Source: Enterococcus viikkiensis
GTDB lineage: Bacteria > Bacillota > Bacilli > Lactobacillales > Enterococcaceae
Direction of reading: 5' to 3'
Length of the DNA: 46,840 nucleotides
NCBI RefSeq assembly: GCF_005405345.1
Contig: NZ_BJDW01000018.1
Span: 1-46,840, forward strand
This document shows, in pieces, positions 17,437-24,576 of this stretch. The notes below the pieces were generated by a model. That model was not told the DNA's origin and did no database searches. It saw only the letters and a list, made by a program, of their open reading frames with translations. Each line of letters begins with the position of its first letter. Position 1 is the stretch's first letter. The position numbers and the translations under genes are program-made.

Positions 17437-18175
17437 GTTCGACACCTCCCAACTGCAACATTTGGGTAATTTCAGACCCATAAGTTTTCTCCATATTTTT
17501 CGTTGTATACGTCTGATTCACTGGTCCCGAAGCAATCAGTCCTTTGTTTAGCAAGATCACCTCGTCAAAGTAATCTGTTACTTTGTGTAAATCATGATGC
17601 ACGATTACGATCGATTTCCCTTCATCCCTCAGTTCTTTCAATAGTTCGATAATGATTTTCTCGCTCGTCGCATCAATCCCCGCAAAGGGCTCATCTAACA
17701 AAATCCATTCCGCTTGCTGTGCTAATGCCCGCGCAATGAAGACACGCTGTAACTGCCCACCAGATAACTCGCTGATTTGACGCTCAGCAAATTCCGACAA
17801 GCCAACTTTTGCTAAACATTCTGAGGCGAAGGCTTTCTCCTTTTTCCCTGGTCGTTGAAATCGTTTTAAATGAGGATAGGTTCCAAATAGAACGACACCA
17901 AAAACATCAATTGGGAAACTCAGATCAATATCTTGTCTTTGTTCCACGTAAGCAATTTTTTTTCGCTGCTTTTTTAGTTTGTCCGCTCCATACAAGATCG
18001 TTCCTGATTGTATCGGAACCAACTCCAAAATACCTTTCATCAACGTTGATTTTCCCGCACCATTTGGTCCGACGATACCGGTTAATTTACCTGGCGATAA
18101 TCGGACATTGATTTTTTTTAGAGCAATTTTTCCGCGGTAGGCAACGGTCAAATCTTTTACTAGAATCGTCTCCAT
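17426..18175 (-). CDS. efaC: Manganese ABC transporter, ATPase
   Basis: A 249-residue ABC ATPase with Walker A GPNGAGKST (35-43), signature LSGGQLQRV, and Walker B WILLDEPFAGID. With efaB and efaA it forms a Mn(II) importer in the gene order ATPase-permease-binding protein, the same as enterococcal efaCBA. A DtxR-type palindrome upstream predicts manganese-dependent repression. Confidence 0.92.
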   Translation of the reverse strand: METILVKDLTVAYRGKIALKKINVRLSPGKLTGIVGPNGAGKSTLMKGILELVPIQSGTILYGADKLKKQRKKIAYVEQRQDIDLSFPIDVFGVVLFGTYPHLKRFQRPGKKEKAFASECLAKVGLSEFAERQISELSGGQLQRVFIARALAQQAEWILLDEPFAGIDATSEKIIIELLKELRDEGKSIVIVHHDLHKVTDYFDEVILLNKGLIASGPVNQTYTTKNMEKTYGSEITQMLQLGGVERAS

Positions 18176-18197
18176 TTAACATCCCACTTTTCTTTTT

Positions 18198-18211
18198 TTA
18201 GGTTTACCTAA
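18198..18211. promoter_or_regulatory. DtxR/MntR-type (EfaR) operator before efaCBA
   Basis: TTAGGTTTACCTAA has 6-bp arms (TTAGGT/ACCTAA) around TT and lies 23 nt upstream of the efaC start. It resembles the DtxR-family metalloregulator box, matching the expected EfaR control of manganese uptake. Confidence 0.75.
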
Positions 18212-18264
18212 CTTTTTTAATAATGATAAACTAAAAAGAAAGCGTGCGCAAGGAAAATGAAAAA

Positions 18265-18300
18265 AAAGCTTCCACAAGAAACATTTCTTGTGGAAGCTTT
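18265..18300 (-). terminator. Strong terminator after lox
   Basis: A perfect 17-bp stem (18265-18281 with 18284-18300) followed by a U-rich tract on the minus strand; it separates lactate oxidase from efaCBA. Confidence 0.85.
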
Positions 18301-18317
18301 ATGTTATTCGTTAAAAA

Positions 18318-19424
18318 CTATTTTGCATCATTTAATTTTGTATTTTTTACTTCTTCAATGGTTCTTGTTCCCGCAAGCTGCATCGTGATAGAAAGTTCTT
18401 TGTTCAAATGATCAAAGACTGATTTCACGCCGGCTGCGCCACCAAGATTCAATCCATAAATGACTGGACGACCAATCGCTACTAAATCTGCTCCGCTAGC
18501 TAAAGCTTTGAAGACATGTTCGCCACGACGAACGCCGCTATCAAAAATAATTGGTACACGTTTATTCACGACATCTGCAATTAACGGTAAAACATCAAAT
18601 GATGCAGGTCCGCCATCTAATTGACGACCGCCGTGATTTGAGATCCAAATCCCATCAGCACCAGCTGCAATAGCAACCTCAGCGTCTTCTGGTGATTGAA
18701 TTCCCTTAACAAGAACAGGTAAATTTGTTAAATCTTTGATCTTTTTGATATCCTCTGGAACGAGTCCTTGTTTGGCTGCTGCATAAATTTCAGCGATTCC
18801 TTTTCCTTCACCGTCACCACTTGCACTTTGTTCGCTGTAAGCAGCTAAGTTTGGCATTGGAAGTGGAAATTGGAAATTATTCACGATATCTTCTTCACGG
18901 TAACCGCCTAAGGTTGAATCAGCCGTTAAGATAATTGCTTTTGCTCCAGCTTTAACAGCTTTTTCTAGAATAAATTCGTTGAAGCCGTCATCTTTACTCA
19001 TGTAGATTTGGAAAAATTGTGGTGCTTCAGGTGCAGCGGCAGCCGCATCTTCCACAGTTGTATTTGCATAAGTACTGATTGAAAAGATTGAACCAGATTC
19101 GGCAACACCTTTTGCGGTATCTGCTTCACCTTTTTCGTGAGCCAAACCTTGAGCTGCAGATGGTGCTTGGATAATTGGTGTTGCTAATTCGATATCCCAA
19201 AGTTTTGTGCTTAGGTTCGCATGATCTACACCACGTAATACACGAGGCATAATTGTTTTATTATTAAATGAAGAAGTATTTTCTTTCATTGTCCATTCGT
19301 CTTCTGATCCGCCGCGAATATAGCCAAACGCACCTTTGTCCATACGTTCTTTAACGCGTCCTTCTAATGAGGCGATATTTACGATTTCAACTGGATGTTC
19401 TTCGTTACTTGTTTGATAAGCCAT
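18318..19424 (-). CDS. lox: L-lactate oxidase
   Basis: A 368-residue FMN-dependent alpha-hydroxy-acid oxidase of the TIM-barrel family. It aligns throughout with Aerococcus L-lactate oxidase: IQAPSAAQGLAHEKGE, FQIYMSKDDGFN, ILTADSTLGGYREED, the catalytic SNHGGRQLDGG (His and Arg), and FDSGVRRGEHVFKALASGAD. It would oxidise L-lactate with O2 to pyruvate and H2O2 in the cytoplasm. The start at ATG 19424 follows AAGGA; an upstream in-frame start at 19487 lies inside the promoter. It is a single-gene unit between terminators. Confidence 0.88.
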   Translation of the reverse strand: MAYQTSNEEHPVEIVNIASLEGRVKERMDKGAFGYIRGGSEDEWTMKENTSSFNNKTIMPRVLRGVDHANLSTKLWDIELATPIIQAPSAAQGLAHEKGEADTAKGVAESGSIFSISTYANTTVEDAAAAAPEAPQFFQIYMSKDDGFNEFILEKAVKAGAKAIILTADSTLGGYREEDIVNNFQFPLPMPNLAAYSEQSASGDGEGKGIAEIYAAAKQGLVPEDIKKIKDLTNLPVLVKGIQSPEDAEVAIAAGADGIWISNHGGRQLDGGPASFDVLPLIADVVNKRVPIIFDSGVRRGEHVFKALASGADLVAIGRPVIYGLNLGGAAGVKSVFDHLNKELSITMQLAGTRTIEEVKNTKLNDAK

Positions 19425-19458
19425 GATAAAGTCCTTCTTTCTTTCGATTACATGGGTT

Positions 19459-19487
19459 ATCATAATACTCTTACAAAAAGTAAGCAA
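19459..19487 (-). promoter_or_regulatory. Promoter of lox
   Basis: On the minus strand TTGCTT (19482-19487) and TATGAT (19459-19464) are 17 bp apart, about 35 nt before the start codon. Confidence 0.7.
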
Positions 19488-19499
19488 GTGATTTGTCTC

Positions 19500-20357
19500 C
19501 TACTTCCATAAAAAGTTAGCGACTGCTTGATCCACTTGACGATTTTCATGGAGTTGGCTGTGCTGCGCATTGGCTCCTGTAAAAATCTGATACTCGATTG
19601 GATTGCCATGGGCCTTCAATAAAGAATAGGTCGCTAAGGCGCTATTCAGTGGTACAGTTCCATCAGAAGTAGCTTGCTCCTTCAATTTTCCAGCTAACAG
19701 CAAGATCGGTACCCGACTCGGGACATTTCCAACACCATCGCGATAATCAACATAACGGCTAGCTAGTTCGCTCGGGCCATTTTGCAACAGCTCATCGACT
19801 GACTGTTCATTGGCAGTATCTGTAAAATCATTGAAAGGCGCGCCGATCGAAACAAATTTTTTGATCGTTGGCGCATCGTTTGGTTGGCCGTATGTCGTTA
19901 AGTAGCGTAATGAGCTGACTCCCCCCATTGAGTGACCAACTAGATTTACCTGATCGACTCCTTGCTGCTTCAAATACTTCAAAACACCATAGATCCATTC
20001 TGTTTGGTTCCATTCATTGTCTTTGTTGGCCACAAATAATACTTGAATACTAGGATTGTCTTTTCGCTTACTTAGTTCACCATCCACCTGCAGCGTGCCA
20101 TCAGGCTGGACTGTAATAAGCACTTCTTTTTTCGTCTTTCCGTCAGTTGTCAAACGCTGGATCATTCCACCAAAAGAATTGATCGTACCACCATAGCCAT
20201 GGATAAAGACTGTTGGCACGTCACTTTTAGGATTCGTTGGTTGTGCTTTACTCGTAGTTGTCTGTGTCTTTGTTGTATCCTCAGCTGTTTTATTTCCGCA
20301 GGCTGCGAGCGTTATTAGCGCCATGAACCCTAGTAGAAATAGAAAATTTTTTTTCAT
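19500..20357 (-). CDS. DUF915 alpha/beta hydrolase lipoprotein
   Basis: A 285-residue alpha/beta-hydrolase of the DUF915 type. The N terminus is a lipoprotein signal with lipobox ITLAAC, Cys20. The enzyme domain shows an oxyanion segment VFIHGYGGT, the nucleophile elbow GHSMGG, and later Asp and His candidates (SDGTVPLNSA, AQHSQLHEN). It is predicted to be a surface-anchored esterase or lipase-like enzyme with unknown substrate. The start at ATG 20357 follows GGAGG; the longer frame to 20435 has no ribosome site and would precede the signal peptide. No terminator separates it from the lox promoter region. Confidence 0.85.
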   Translation of the reverse strand: MKKNFLFLLGFMALITLAACGNKTAEDTTKTQTTTSKAQPTNPKSDVPTVFIHGYGGTINSFGGMIQRLTTDGKTKKEVLITVQPDGTLQVDGELSKRKDNPSIQVLFVANKDNEWNQTEWIYGVLKYLKQQGVDQVNLVGHSMGGVSSLRYLTTYGQPNDAPTIKKFVSIGAPFNDFTDTANEQSVDELLQNGPSELASRYVDYRDGVGNVPSRVPILLLAGKLKEQATSDGTVPLNSALATYSLLKAHGNPIEYQIFTGANAQHSQLHENRQVDQAVANFLWK

Positions 20358-20475
20358 CTCACTACCTCCGTTTCCATAGTAAAAATTCTCTTTTAATAGC
20401 CCATTCAGCATACTGACTCGAATCAGATAGTTCAACTAAAACGAGCTGCTTTAGAAAAACTTTTACAATAAAAAA

Positions 20476-20497
20476 AGCTGAGACAAAAGCCTCAGCT
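20476..20497 (-). terminator. Terminator after nusG
   Basis: AGCTGAG and CTCAGCT form a 7-bp stem with an 8-nt loop, followed by seven U residues on the minus strand. Confidence 0.8.
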
Positions 20498-20504
20498 AAA
20501 CATG

Positions 20505-21056
20505 TTAAATTTTGTCGATTTGATCGAAATCTAATTCCGTACTTGTTTCCCGACCAAACATATCGATGTTGGCTTTCACTTTCGCACGTTCATCATCAAT
20601 TTCAGTGATGACCCCTTCAAGACCAGCGAAAGCACCTTCGATGATTTTTACGGTTTCGCCAAGTTCAACTTCAAGATCATTTTGTCGTGTGCTCATACCG
20701 ATTGAGCGTAAAATATGATTGATTTCCTCTGGCATCAATGGCGCTGGTTTGCTTCCGGCACCGTGTGAGCCAACAAAGCCTGTTACACCTGGTGTATTAC
20801 GAACAACATACCAAGAATCATCGGTCATGACCATTTCAACTAACACATAACCTGGGAAAGTTTTGTGGACGATTTCCTTTTCCTTGCCGCCTTTAACTTC
20901 TGTTTCTGTCTCTTCAGGAACGACTACTCGGAAAATATAGTCCTCCATCCGCATACTTTGGGCACGTGATTCTAAGTTTGCCTTCACTTTGTTTTCATAG
21001 CCGGAATAAGTATGTAACACATACCATTGTTTTTCAAAAGATTCCATTTTCGCCAT
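20505..21056 (-). CDS. nusG: Transcription termination/antitermination factor NusG
   Basis: A 183-residue NusG with an N-terminal NGN domain (about 8-115; WYVLHTYSGYENKVKANLE, FPGYVLVEM, VRNTPGVTGFVG) and a C-terminal KOW domain (about 128-180; GETVKIIEGAFAGLEGVI). It binds RNA polymerase and modulates pausing and coupling. It follows secE, but an extended -10 promoter and a terminator-like hairpin lie in the 87-nt gap, so it may also be expressed and attenuated separately. Confidence 0.97.
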   Translation of the reverse strand: MAKMESFEKQWYVLHTYSGYENKVKANLESRAQSMRMEDYIFRVVVPEETETEVKGGKEKEIVHKTFPGYVLVEMVMTDDSWYVVRNTPGVTGFVGSHGAGSKPAPLMPEEINHILRSIGMSTRQNDLEVELGETVKIIEGAFAGLEGVITEIDDERAKVKANIDMFGRETSTELDFDQIDKI

Positions 21057-21076
21057 CGGCTCCTCGTTCTAAAATA

Positions 21077-21105
21077 AAAAAACCTCAGTACTCCCAAGGT
21101 TTTTT
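21077..21105 (-). terminator. Terminator-like hairpin in nusG leader
   Basis: On the minus strand AAAAAACCT (complement of 21097-21105) and AGGTTTTTT (complement of 21077-21085) form a 9-bp stem with an 11-nt loop, followed by further U/A-rich sequence. It sits between an apparent promoter (TGTTATACT, 21115-21123) and nusG, 21 nt before the start codon, so it may act as an attenuator or as the secE terminator. Confidence 0.6.
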
Positions 21106-21114
21106 CTCTCAAAT

Positions 21115-21123
21115 AGTATAACA
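21115..21123 (-). promoter_or_regulatory. Extended -10 promoter before nusG
   Basis: TGTTATACT on the minus strand is a TGnTATACT extended -10 element in the secE-nusG gap. No good -35 is visible. Confidence 0.45.
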
Positions 21124-21143
21124 TGCTTTTTTTGAATTGGCTA

Positions 21144-21314
21144 CTAGCGAATGATCAAATTAATCAATGCTTGAATGGCCGTATCCATAATGAAAAACAT
21201 TAAAGCAAAGATGATCGCCGTTTCGATAACGACTAATGAATCATGACGTAATTGTTTCTTAGAAGGCCATGAAACAAGCTTCATCTCTTCTTTCACACTG
21301 CGTAAAAAATTCAT
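21144..21314 (-). CDS. secE: Preprotein translocase subunit SecE
   Basis: A short gene of 56 codons encoding MNFLRSVKEEMKLVSWPSKK and then a single membrane helix (VVIETAIIFALMFFIMDTAI) and tail. The amphipathic KEEMKLVSWPSKKQL segment is the SecE signature. It stabilises SecY in the SecYEG translocon. The start follows AGGGG and lies 11 nt after rpmG; nusG comes next, the usual secE-nusG pairing. Confidence 0.95.
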   Translation of the reverse strand: MNFLRSVKEEMKLVSWPSKKQLRHDSLVVIETAIIFALMFFIMDTAIQALINLIIR

Positions 21315-21325
21315 CTAAAATCCCC

Positions 21326-21478
21326 CTACTTAGTTTCTTTATGCACTGTATACTGATTGCAATGCTTGCAAAATTTATTGATCTCTAAACGCTCACCGCG
21401 TTTGCCTTCACTGACTGATTTCGTGTAATTTCTTGACCCGCAAACAGTGCAGGCTAGAGCCGCTTTTTTTGTTGCCAT
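21326..21478 (-). CDS. rpmG: 50S ribosomal protein L33
   Basis: A 50-residue L33 with two CxxC zinc-ribbon pairs (Cys10/Cys13 and Cys37/Cys40), i.e. the zinc-binding C+ form. The sequence [20 protein letters not shown] is typical of the L33 encoded beside secE in Firmicutes. An AGGAG site precedes the ATG by 9 nt. Zinc-containing L33 is commonly backed up by a zinc-free paralogue elsewhere, which is not in this window. Confidence 0.95.
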   Translation of the reverse strand: MATKKAALACTVCGSRNYTKSVSEGKRGERLEINKFCKHCNQYTVHKETK

Positions 21479-21573
21479 AGCGATCTACTCCTAATTCTTG
21501 TTAATGTTTTTTTGAAAATAAGGTGGATAACCATGCGTCATAATCGCTGATATCCCCATAAAGTCACAAGCTT

Positions 21574-21602
21574 ACATTATCATCTATCGAATTTTCTGTC
21601 AA
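21574..21602 (-). promoter_or_regulatory. Promoter of rpmG-secE
   Basis: A consensus TTGACA (21597-21602, minus strand) precedes TAATGT (21574-21579) by 17 bp; the overlapping GATAAT (21576-21581) would be only 15 bp away. Confidence 0.55.
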
Positions 21603-21721
21603 TCTTCCTTTACAAGATTTATTTTTCACTGAATTCAAATGACCTCGAGAAAGAATTTCTTTATCAGATAGAATATGATAATATAATGAAAGAATGAATC
21701 GCTTTATTGGAGGGTTATTGG

Positions 21722-22363
21722 ATGTTATTAAAAAGTCTTGTTTATCCTAAAGAGAATTTGACCACCATTAATGAATCAACCACGTTGCAAGAGGCACTGG
21801 ATACTTTAGAAGGTACCGGGTTTCGTTGTGTACCGATTCTTGATGAGAGCAATCAAATTTTCCGCGGCAATATTTATAAAATGCACATTTACCGGCACAA
21901 AGCAAATGGTGGTGACATGAGTCTGCCAGTCACTCATTTGCTCAAAAATGCAACAAAATTTATTTCTTTAGACACTTCTTTTTTTAAAATCTTTTTTACG
22001 ATAAAAGAATTGCCCTATATCACTGTCTTAGACGAGAACCATCATTTTTATGGTATCTTGACTCACAGCACATTGCTGAATATGCTTTCTCAATCTTGGA
22101 ATATCCAAACAGGAAGCTATGTCTTGACGGTCGTCACTTCTGGCAAACAAGGCGATCTCGCTACCATGGCGAAAATTATCTCAAAATTCACTCCCATCGC
22201 TAGCTGTATTACACTTGACGTTGGTAAAGATTTCAAAGGCCGCAGAACCCTATTTACCTTACCAGCAGGTGTGGATGAAAATAAATTGAATCATATTATT
22301 GACTACTTAGAACGTAAACATTTTGAAATTCAAGATGTCGAAGCCTTATCTATGCATGAATAA
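21722..22363 (+). CDS. CBS-domain protein, probable c-di-AMP-binding CbpA
   Basis: A 213-residue cytoplasmic protein with two CBS motifs (about 1-60 and 70-125) and a C-terminal ACT-like region (about 130-213; YVLTVVTSGKQGDLATMAKIISKF). This CBS-CBS-ACT layout matches the family named CbpA in Listeria, which binds cyclic di-AMP. The start at ATG 21722 follows GGAGG; the in-frame TTG at 21707 lies in that site. A TATAAT box lies at 21682-21687. It is monocistronic. The ligand is inferred from the family and the domains are clear. Confidence 0.75.
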   Translation: MLLKSLVYPKENLTTINESTTLQEALDTLEGTGFRCVPILDESNQIFRGNIYKMHIYRHKANGGDMSLPVTHLLKNATKFISLDTSFFKIFFTIKELPYITVLDENHHFYGILTHSTLLNMLSQSWNIQTGSYVLTVVTSGKQGDLATMAKIISKFTPIASCITLDVGKDFKGRRTLFTLPAGVDENKLNHIIDYLERKHFEIQDVEALSMHE

Positions 22364-22364
22364 T

Positions 22365-22403
22365 AAAAATGACTGAGCCCAATCTGGGCCCAGTCATTTT
22401 TTT
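22365..22403 (+). terminator. Terminator after CBS protein
   Basis: AAAATGACTGAGCCC pairs with GGGCCCAGTCATTTT (one mismatch) and ends in seven T residues. It abuts the convergent queT stop and may serve both genes. Confidence 0.8.
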
Positions 22404-22902
22404 ATACTTGAGTGTTAAAGTGTAACCGTTTATCTAAATAAAACATAATCGGCGCAGAAATTGTCATAATGATTGCTTCACTTAAAGCTGTCCAGCCATA
22501 GGTTGGCCAAAAAGGCAATTGTGCCGTTAAATTCAACATCCAGGCAATCATAAACATACTTCCGCTAAAAAATAGAACATTCAAGGCTAAACGGACTTTA
22601 GTATTTTTAATGACATTCTGTAATAAGGCGGTTAGAGATAGTGCCAATAAGGTTTGTCCACCGCCAAAAACAACATCGAGCCAACCCATTCCAAAGATCG
22701 CATTATACACGACGACCCCACCGAAAATCCCCCATAAAAATTTACGGTTGAAAACGACTAAATGGTTCAGACTTTCTGAAATACGAAATTGGATCGCTCC
22801 TGATGCGACTGGCGAGACTAAAATCGTCAACGCTAAGTATAACGCCATGATGATTCCGTTAGTCACAACGACATTGACACGTTTCTTTTCTACTAAATTC
22901 AT
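22402..22902 (-). CDS. queT: QueT, queuosine-precursor ECF transporter subunit
   Basis: A 166-residue membrane protein of the QueT family, the substrate-binding S component for a queuosine precursor (preQ0/preQ1) that works with the shared energy-coupling module encoded elsewhere. About five or six hydrophobic segments are visible, and ISESLNHLVVFNRKFLWGIFGG is typical. Identification is supported independently by a preQ1-I riboswitch in its leader. It starts at an ATG after GAAGGA. Confidence 0.92.
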   Translation of the reverse strand: MNLVEKKRVNVVVTNGIIMALYLALTILVSPVASGAIQFRISESLNHLVVFNRKFLWGIFGGVVVYNAIFGMGWLDVVFGGGQTLLALSLTALLQNVIKNTKVRLALNVLFFSGSMFMIAWMLNLTAQLPFWPTYGWTALSEAIIMTISAPIMFYLDKRLHFNTQV

Positions 22903-22918
22903 TCTTATCCTTCTTTCT

Positions 22919-22956
22919 CCAAGTTTTTTTAAAGCGGGATGGTTGATGAACCGCTT
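22919..22956 (-). ncRNA. preQ1-I riboswitch upstream of queT
   Basis: On the minus strand AAGCGG and CCGCTT form stem P1, enclosing the loop UUCAUCAACCAUC. The A-rich tail UAAAAAAACUUGG follows, and its UUG can pair with CAA of the loop to form the pseudoknot. Size (38 nt), A-rich tail and position match the preQ1-I class. The ribosome site of queT lies a few bases downstream, so control is probably translational. Confidence 0.9.
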
Positions 22957-22961
22957 CGCGT

Positions 22962-22989
22962 ATTATAACACAACTCCACGGAAGAACAA
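22962..22989 (-). promoter_or_regulatory. Promoter of queT
   Basis: TTGTTC (22984-22989) and TATAAT (22962-22967) are 16 bp apart on the minus strand, placing the transcript start at about the first base of the riboswitch. Confidence 0.75.
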
Positions 22990-23098
22990 GTTTTCAAAAA
23001 GCTTACTTCCCAAACGAACGGCGGCAAAATTGAATCTTTCTAGCATTCGGTGATACAATTCAAATATAAGAATTTTTTATGAATGAGAGGTGTTTGCT

Positions 23099-23398
23099 TT
23101 GCTAGGAATTGATAATGAACTCGAACAATTATATGAAGAGGCACAACAAAACAAGGTTGCTATACTTAAAGCTCGCTGGACCGATGGCAATTATGGTTGC
23201 TGCAGTACGCGAGCACCCCTGGTGGAAAAATACCGGATCGAATATACACCAGAAAAAAAAGTGCTCTATCTTTGGGGAAAATTAGTGGTCACCATTGAGC
23301 AAGCAACACAACAGACAGAAATCTCACCTGAATATTCCCCTTCAAATTATGAAAAGAAAGTCATCACTTGGTTTAGCGAACGAGTGAAGCAATCCTAA
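23099..23398 (+). CDS. Small conserved-looking protein, unknown function
   Basis: A 99-residue soluble protein beginning LGIDNELEQLYEEAQQ. It has a helical start, then a central stretch DGNYGCCSTRAPLVEKYRIEYTP with a vicinal Cys-Cys, a short beta-like segment and a charged C terminus. I do not recognise a family. I favour a TTG start at 23099, placed 8 nt after AGAGG; a GTG at 23090 overlaps that site. It has its own terminator. The Cys-Cys pair could bind a metal or form a redox centre, which is speculation. Confidence 0.7.
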   Translation: MLGIDNELEQLYEEAQQNKVAILKARWTDGNYGCCSTRAPLVEKYRIEYTPEKKVLYLWGKLVVTIEQATQQTEISPEYSPSNYEKKVITWFSERVKQS

Positions 23399-23411
23399 TG
23401 GATGATGCTAC

Positions 23412-23440
23412 AAATACCTACTCTGTTGGAGCAGGTATTT
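23412..23440 (+). terminator. Terminator after small gene
   Basis: AAATACCTACTC and GAGCAGGTATTT form a 12-bp stem with one mismatch and a 5-nt loop, followed by TTTTTC. Confidence 0.75.
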
Positions 23441-23558
23441 TTCGTGTTCTTACGAATTTTTTAGCCGGATTTTACGGCTTCAGAGGAATAAAATGATTCA
23501 ATTTTATACAGTTCAGCCCTTCACTCTGTTATAATCAGTTTCTGAAAGGATCGAGAAC

Positions 23559-24548
23559 ATGAAATTTCATTATCATTTATTAATTAATCCCGCAGCTGGT
23601 AGTGGCAACGGTGGGAAAAAAGCCGAAAAAATCATCCAACTATTAGATGATGGCAACTATACATATACGCCTTATTATACAGAAAAGCCTGGCGATGAAA
23701 GGGCTTTGGTGGAACGCTTAGGTGCTCTATTAAGTCCTTGGTCTGAAACTTGTGAAGAGGACCATCTTGATAATTCTTTCCATCTGCTAGTAGTGATTGG
23801 CGGCGATGGTACTTTGCACGAAGTGGTCAATCAATTTTACACTTTGGGCCTAGAGCTGCCAGTTAGCTATATCCCAGCGGGTTCGGGAAATGATTTTGCT
23901 CGCGGCATCGGGTTGTCGCGGGATCCTGAGAAAGCCTTCGAACAGATCACTTCCGCTTTGCAGCCTCAACCAATCAACGTCTTTCACTATGAAGAAAAGA
24001 TTCGAGAAGAGTCTGGTTTAGTCTTGAATAATGTCGGGATTGGTTTAGATGCATTGATCGTTGCAACAACCAACGCTTCGACTTCAAAAAAGGTCTTGAA
24101 CAAATATCATTTAGGCTCCGCCTCCTATGCTCTTTACTTAGTCAAAGCGATCCTAACGCAAAAGACGTTTCCGATTTTAGTGGAGCTGAATGGTCAGTCC
24201 TTAAACTTTGAACGGACCTTCTTATGTACAACGACCAATATTCCGTATTTTGGCGGCGGTATCGCAATCGCACCAATGGCTGACCCGAAAAAAGATACGA
24301 TTGATCTCGTCGTGGTTGAAAAGCCCAATCTCCCTGCAATCCTACGCTTTTTAATCCAGCTGCTACGAAAAAAGCACACGGAAAATAAACACTACAAACA
24401 TTTTACCAGCAGCCGCATTCGAATCGTCTCCGTCGTTCCACAACATGGACAAGCCGACGGTGAAAATATGGGCGAGCGCTCTTTCGATATTAATTTTTCA
24501 ACCGCTACTCAATACATCTGGTATGCAGACAAAAGGACGGAGAAATAA
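23559..24548 (+). CDS. Diacylglycerol/lipid kinase family protein
   Basis: A 329-residue soluble lipid kinase of the DagK/YegS/DgkB family. The ATP site is shown by LLINPAAGSGNGGKKAE (7-23) and VVIGGDGTLHEVVNQF (about 88-103), and SYIPAGSGNDFARGIG follows. It could phosphorylate diacylglycerol to return it to phospholipid synthesis, or another lipid. It has GAAAGGA before the ATG and TATAAT preceded by TG at 23528-23535 region. The stop codon lies within a terminator shared with the convergent recD2. Confidence 0.88.
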   Translation: MKFHYHLLINPAAGSGNGGKKAEKIIQLLDDGNYTYTPYYTEKPGDERALVERLGALLSPWSETCEEDHLDNSFHLLVVIGGDGTLHEVVNQFYTLGLELPVSYIPAGSGNDFARGIGLSRDPEKAFEQITSALQPQPINVFHYEEKIREESGLVLNNVGIGLDALIVATTNASTSKKVLNKYHLGSASYALYLVKAILTQKTFPILVELNGQSLNFERTFLCTTTNIPYFGGGIAIAPMADPKKDTIDLVVVEKPNLPAILRFLIQLLRKKHTENKHYKHFTSSRIRIVSVVPQHGQADGENMGERSFDINFSTATQYIWYADKRTEK

Positions 24549-24576
24549 ATCCTCGGATTTATTTTCCGTCCTTTTT
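24531..24576. terminator. Bidirectional terminator, lipid kinase / recD2
   Basis: A stem of about 20 bp with one irregularity (AAAAGGACGG arm at 24531 with CCGTCCTTTT arm ending 24576) overlaps the stop codons of both convergent genes. Confidence 0.8.
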
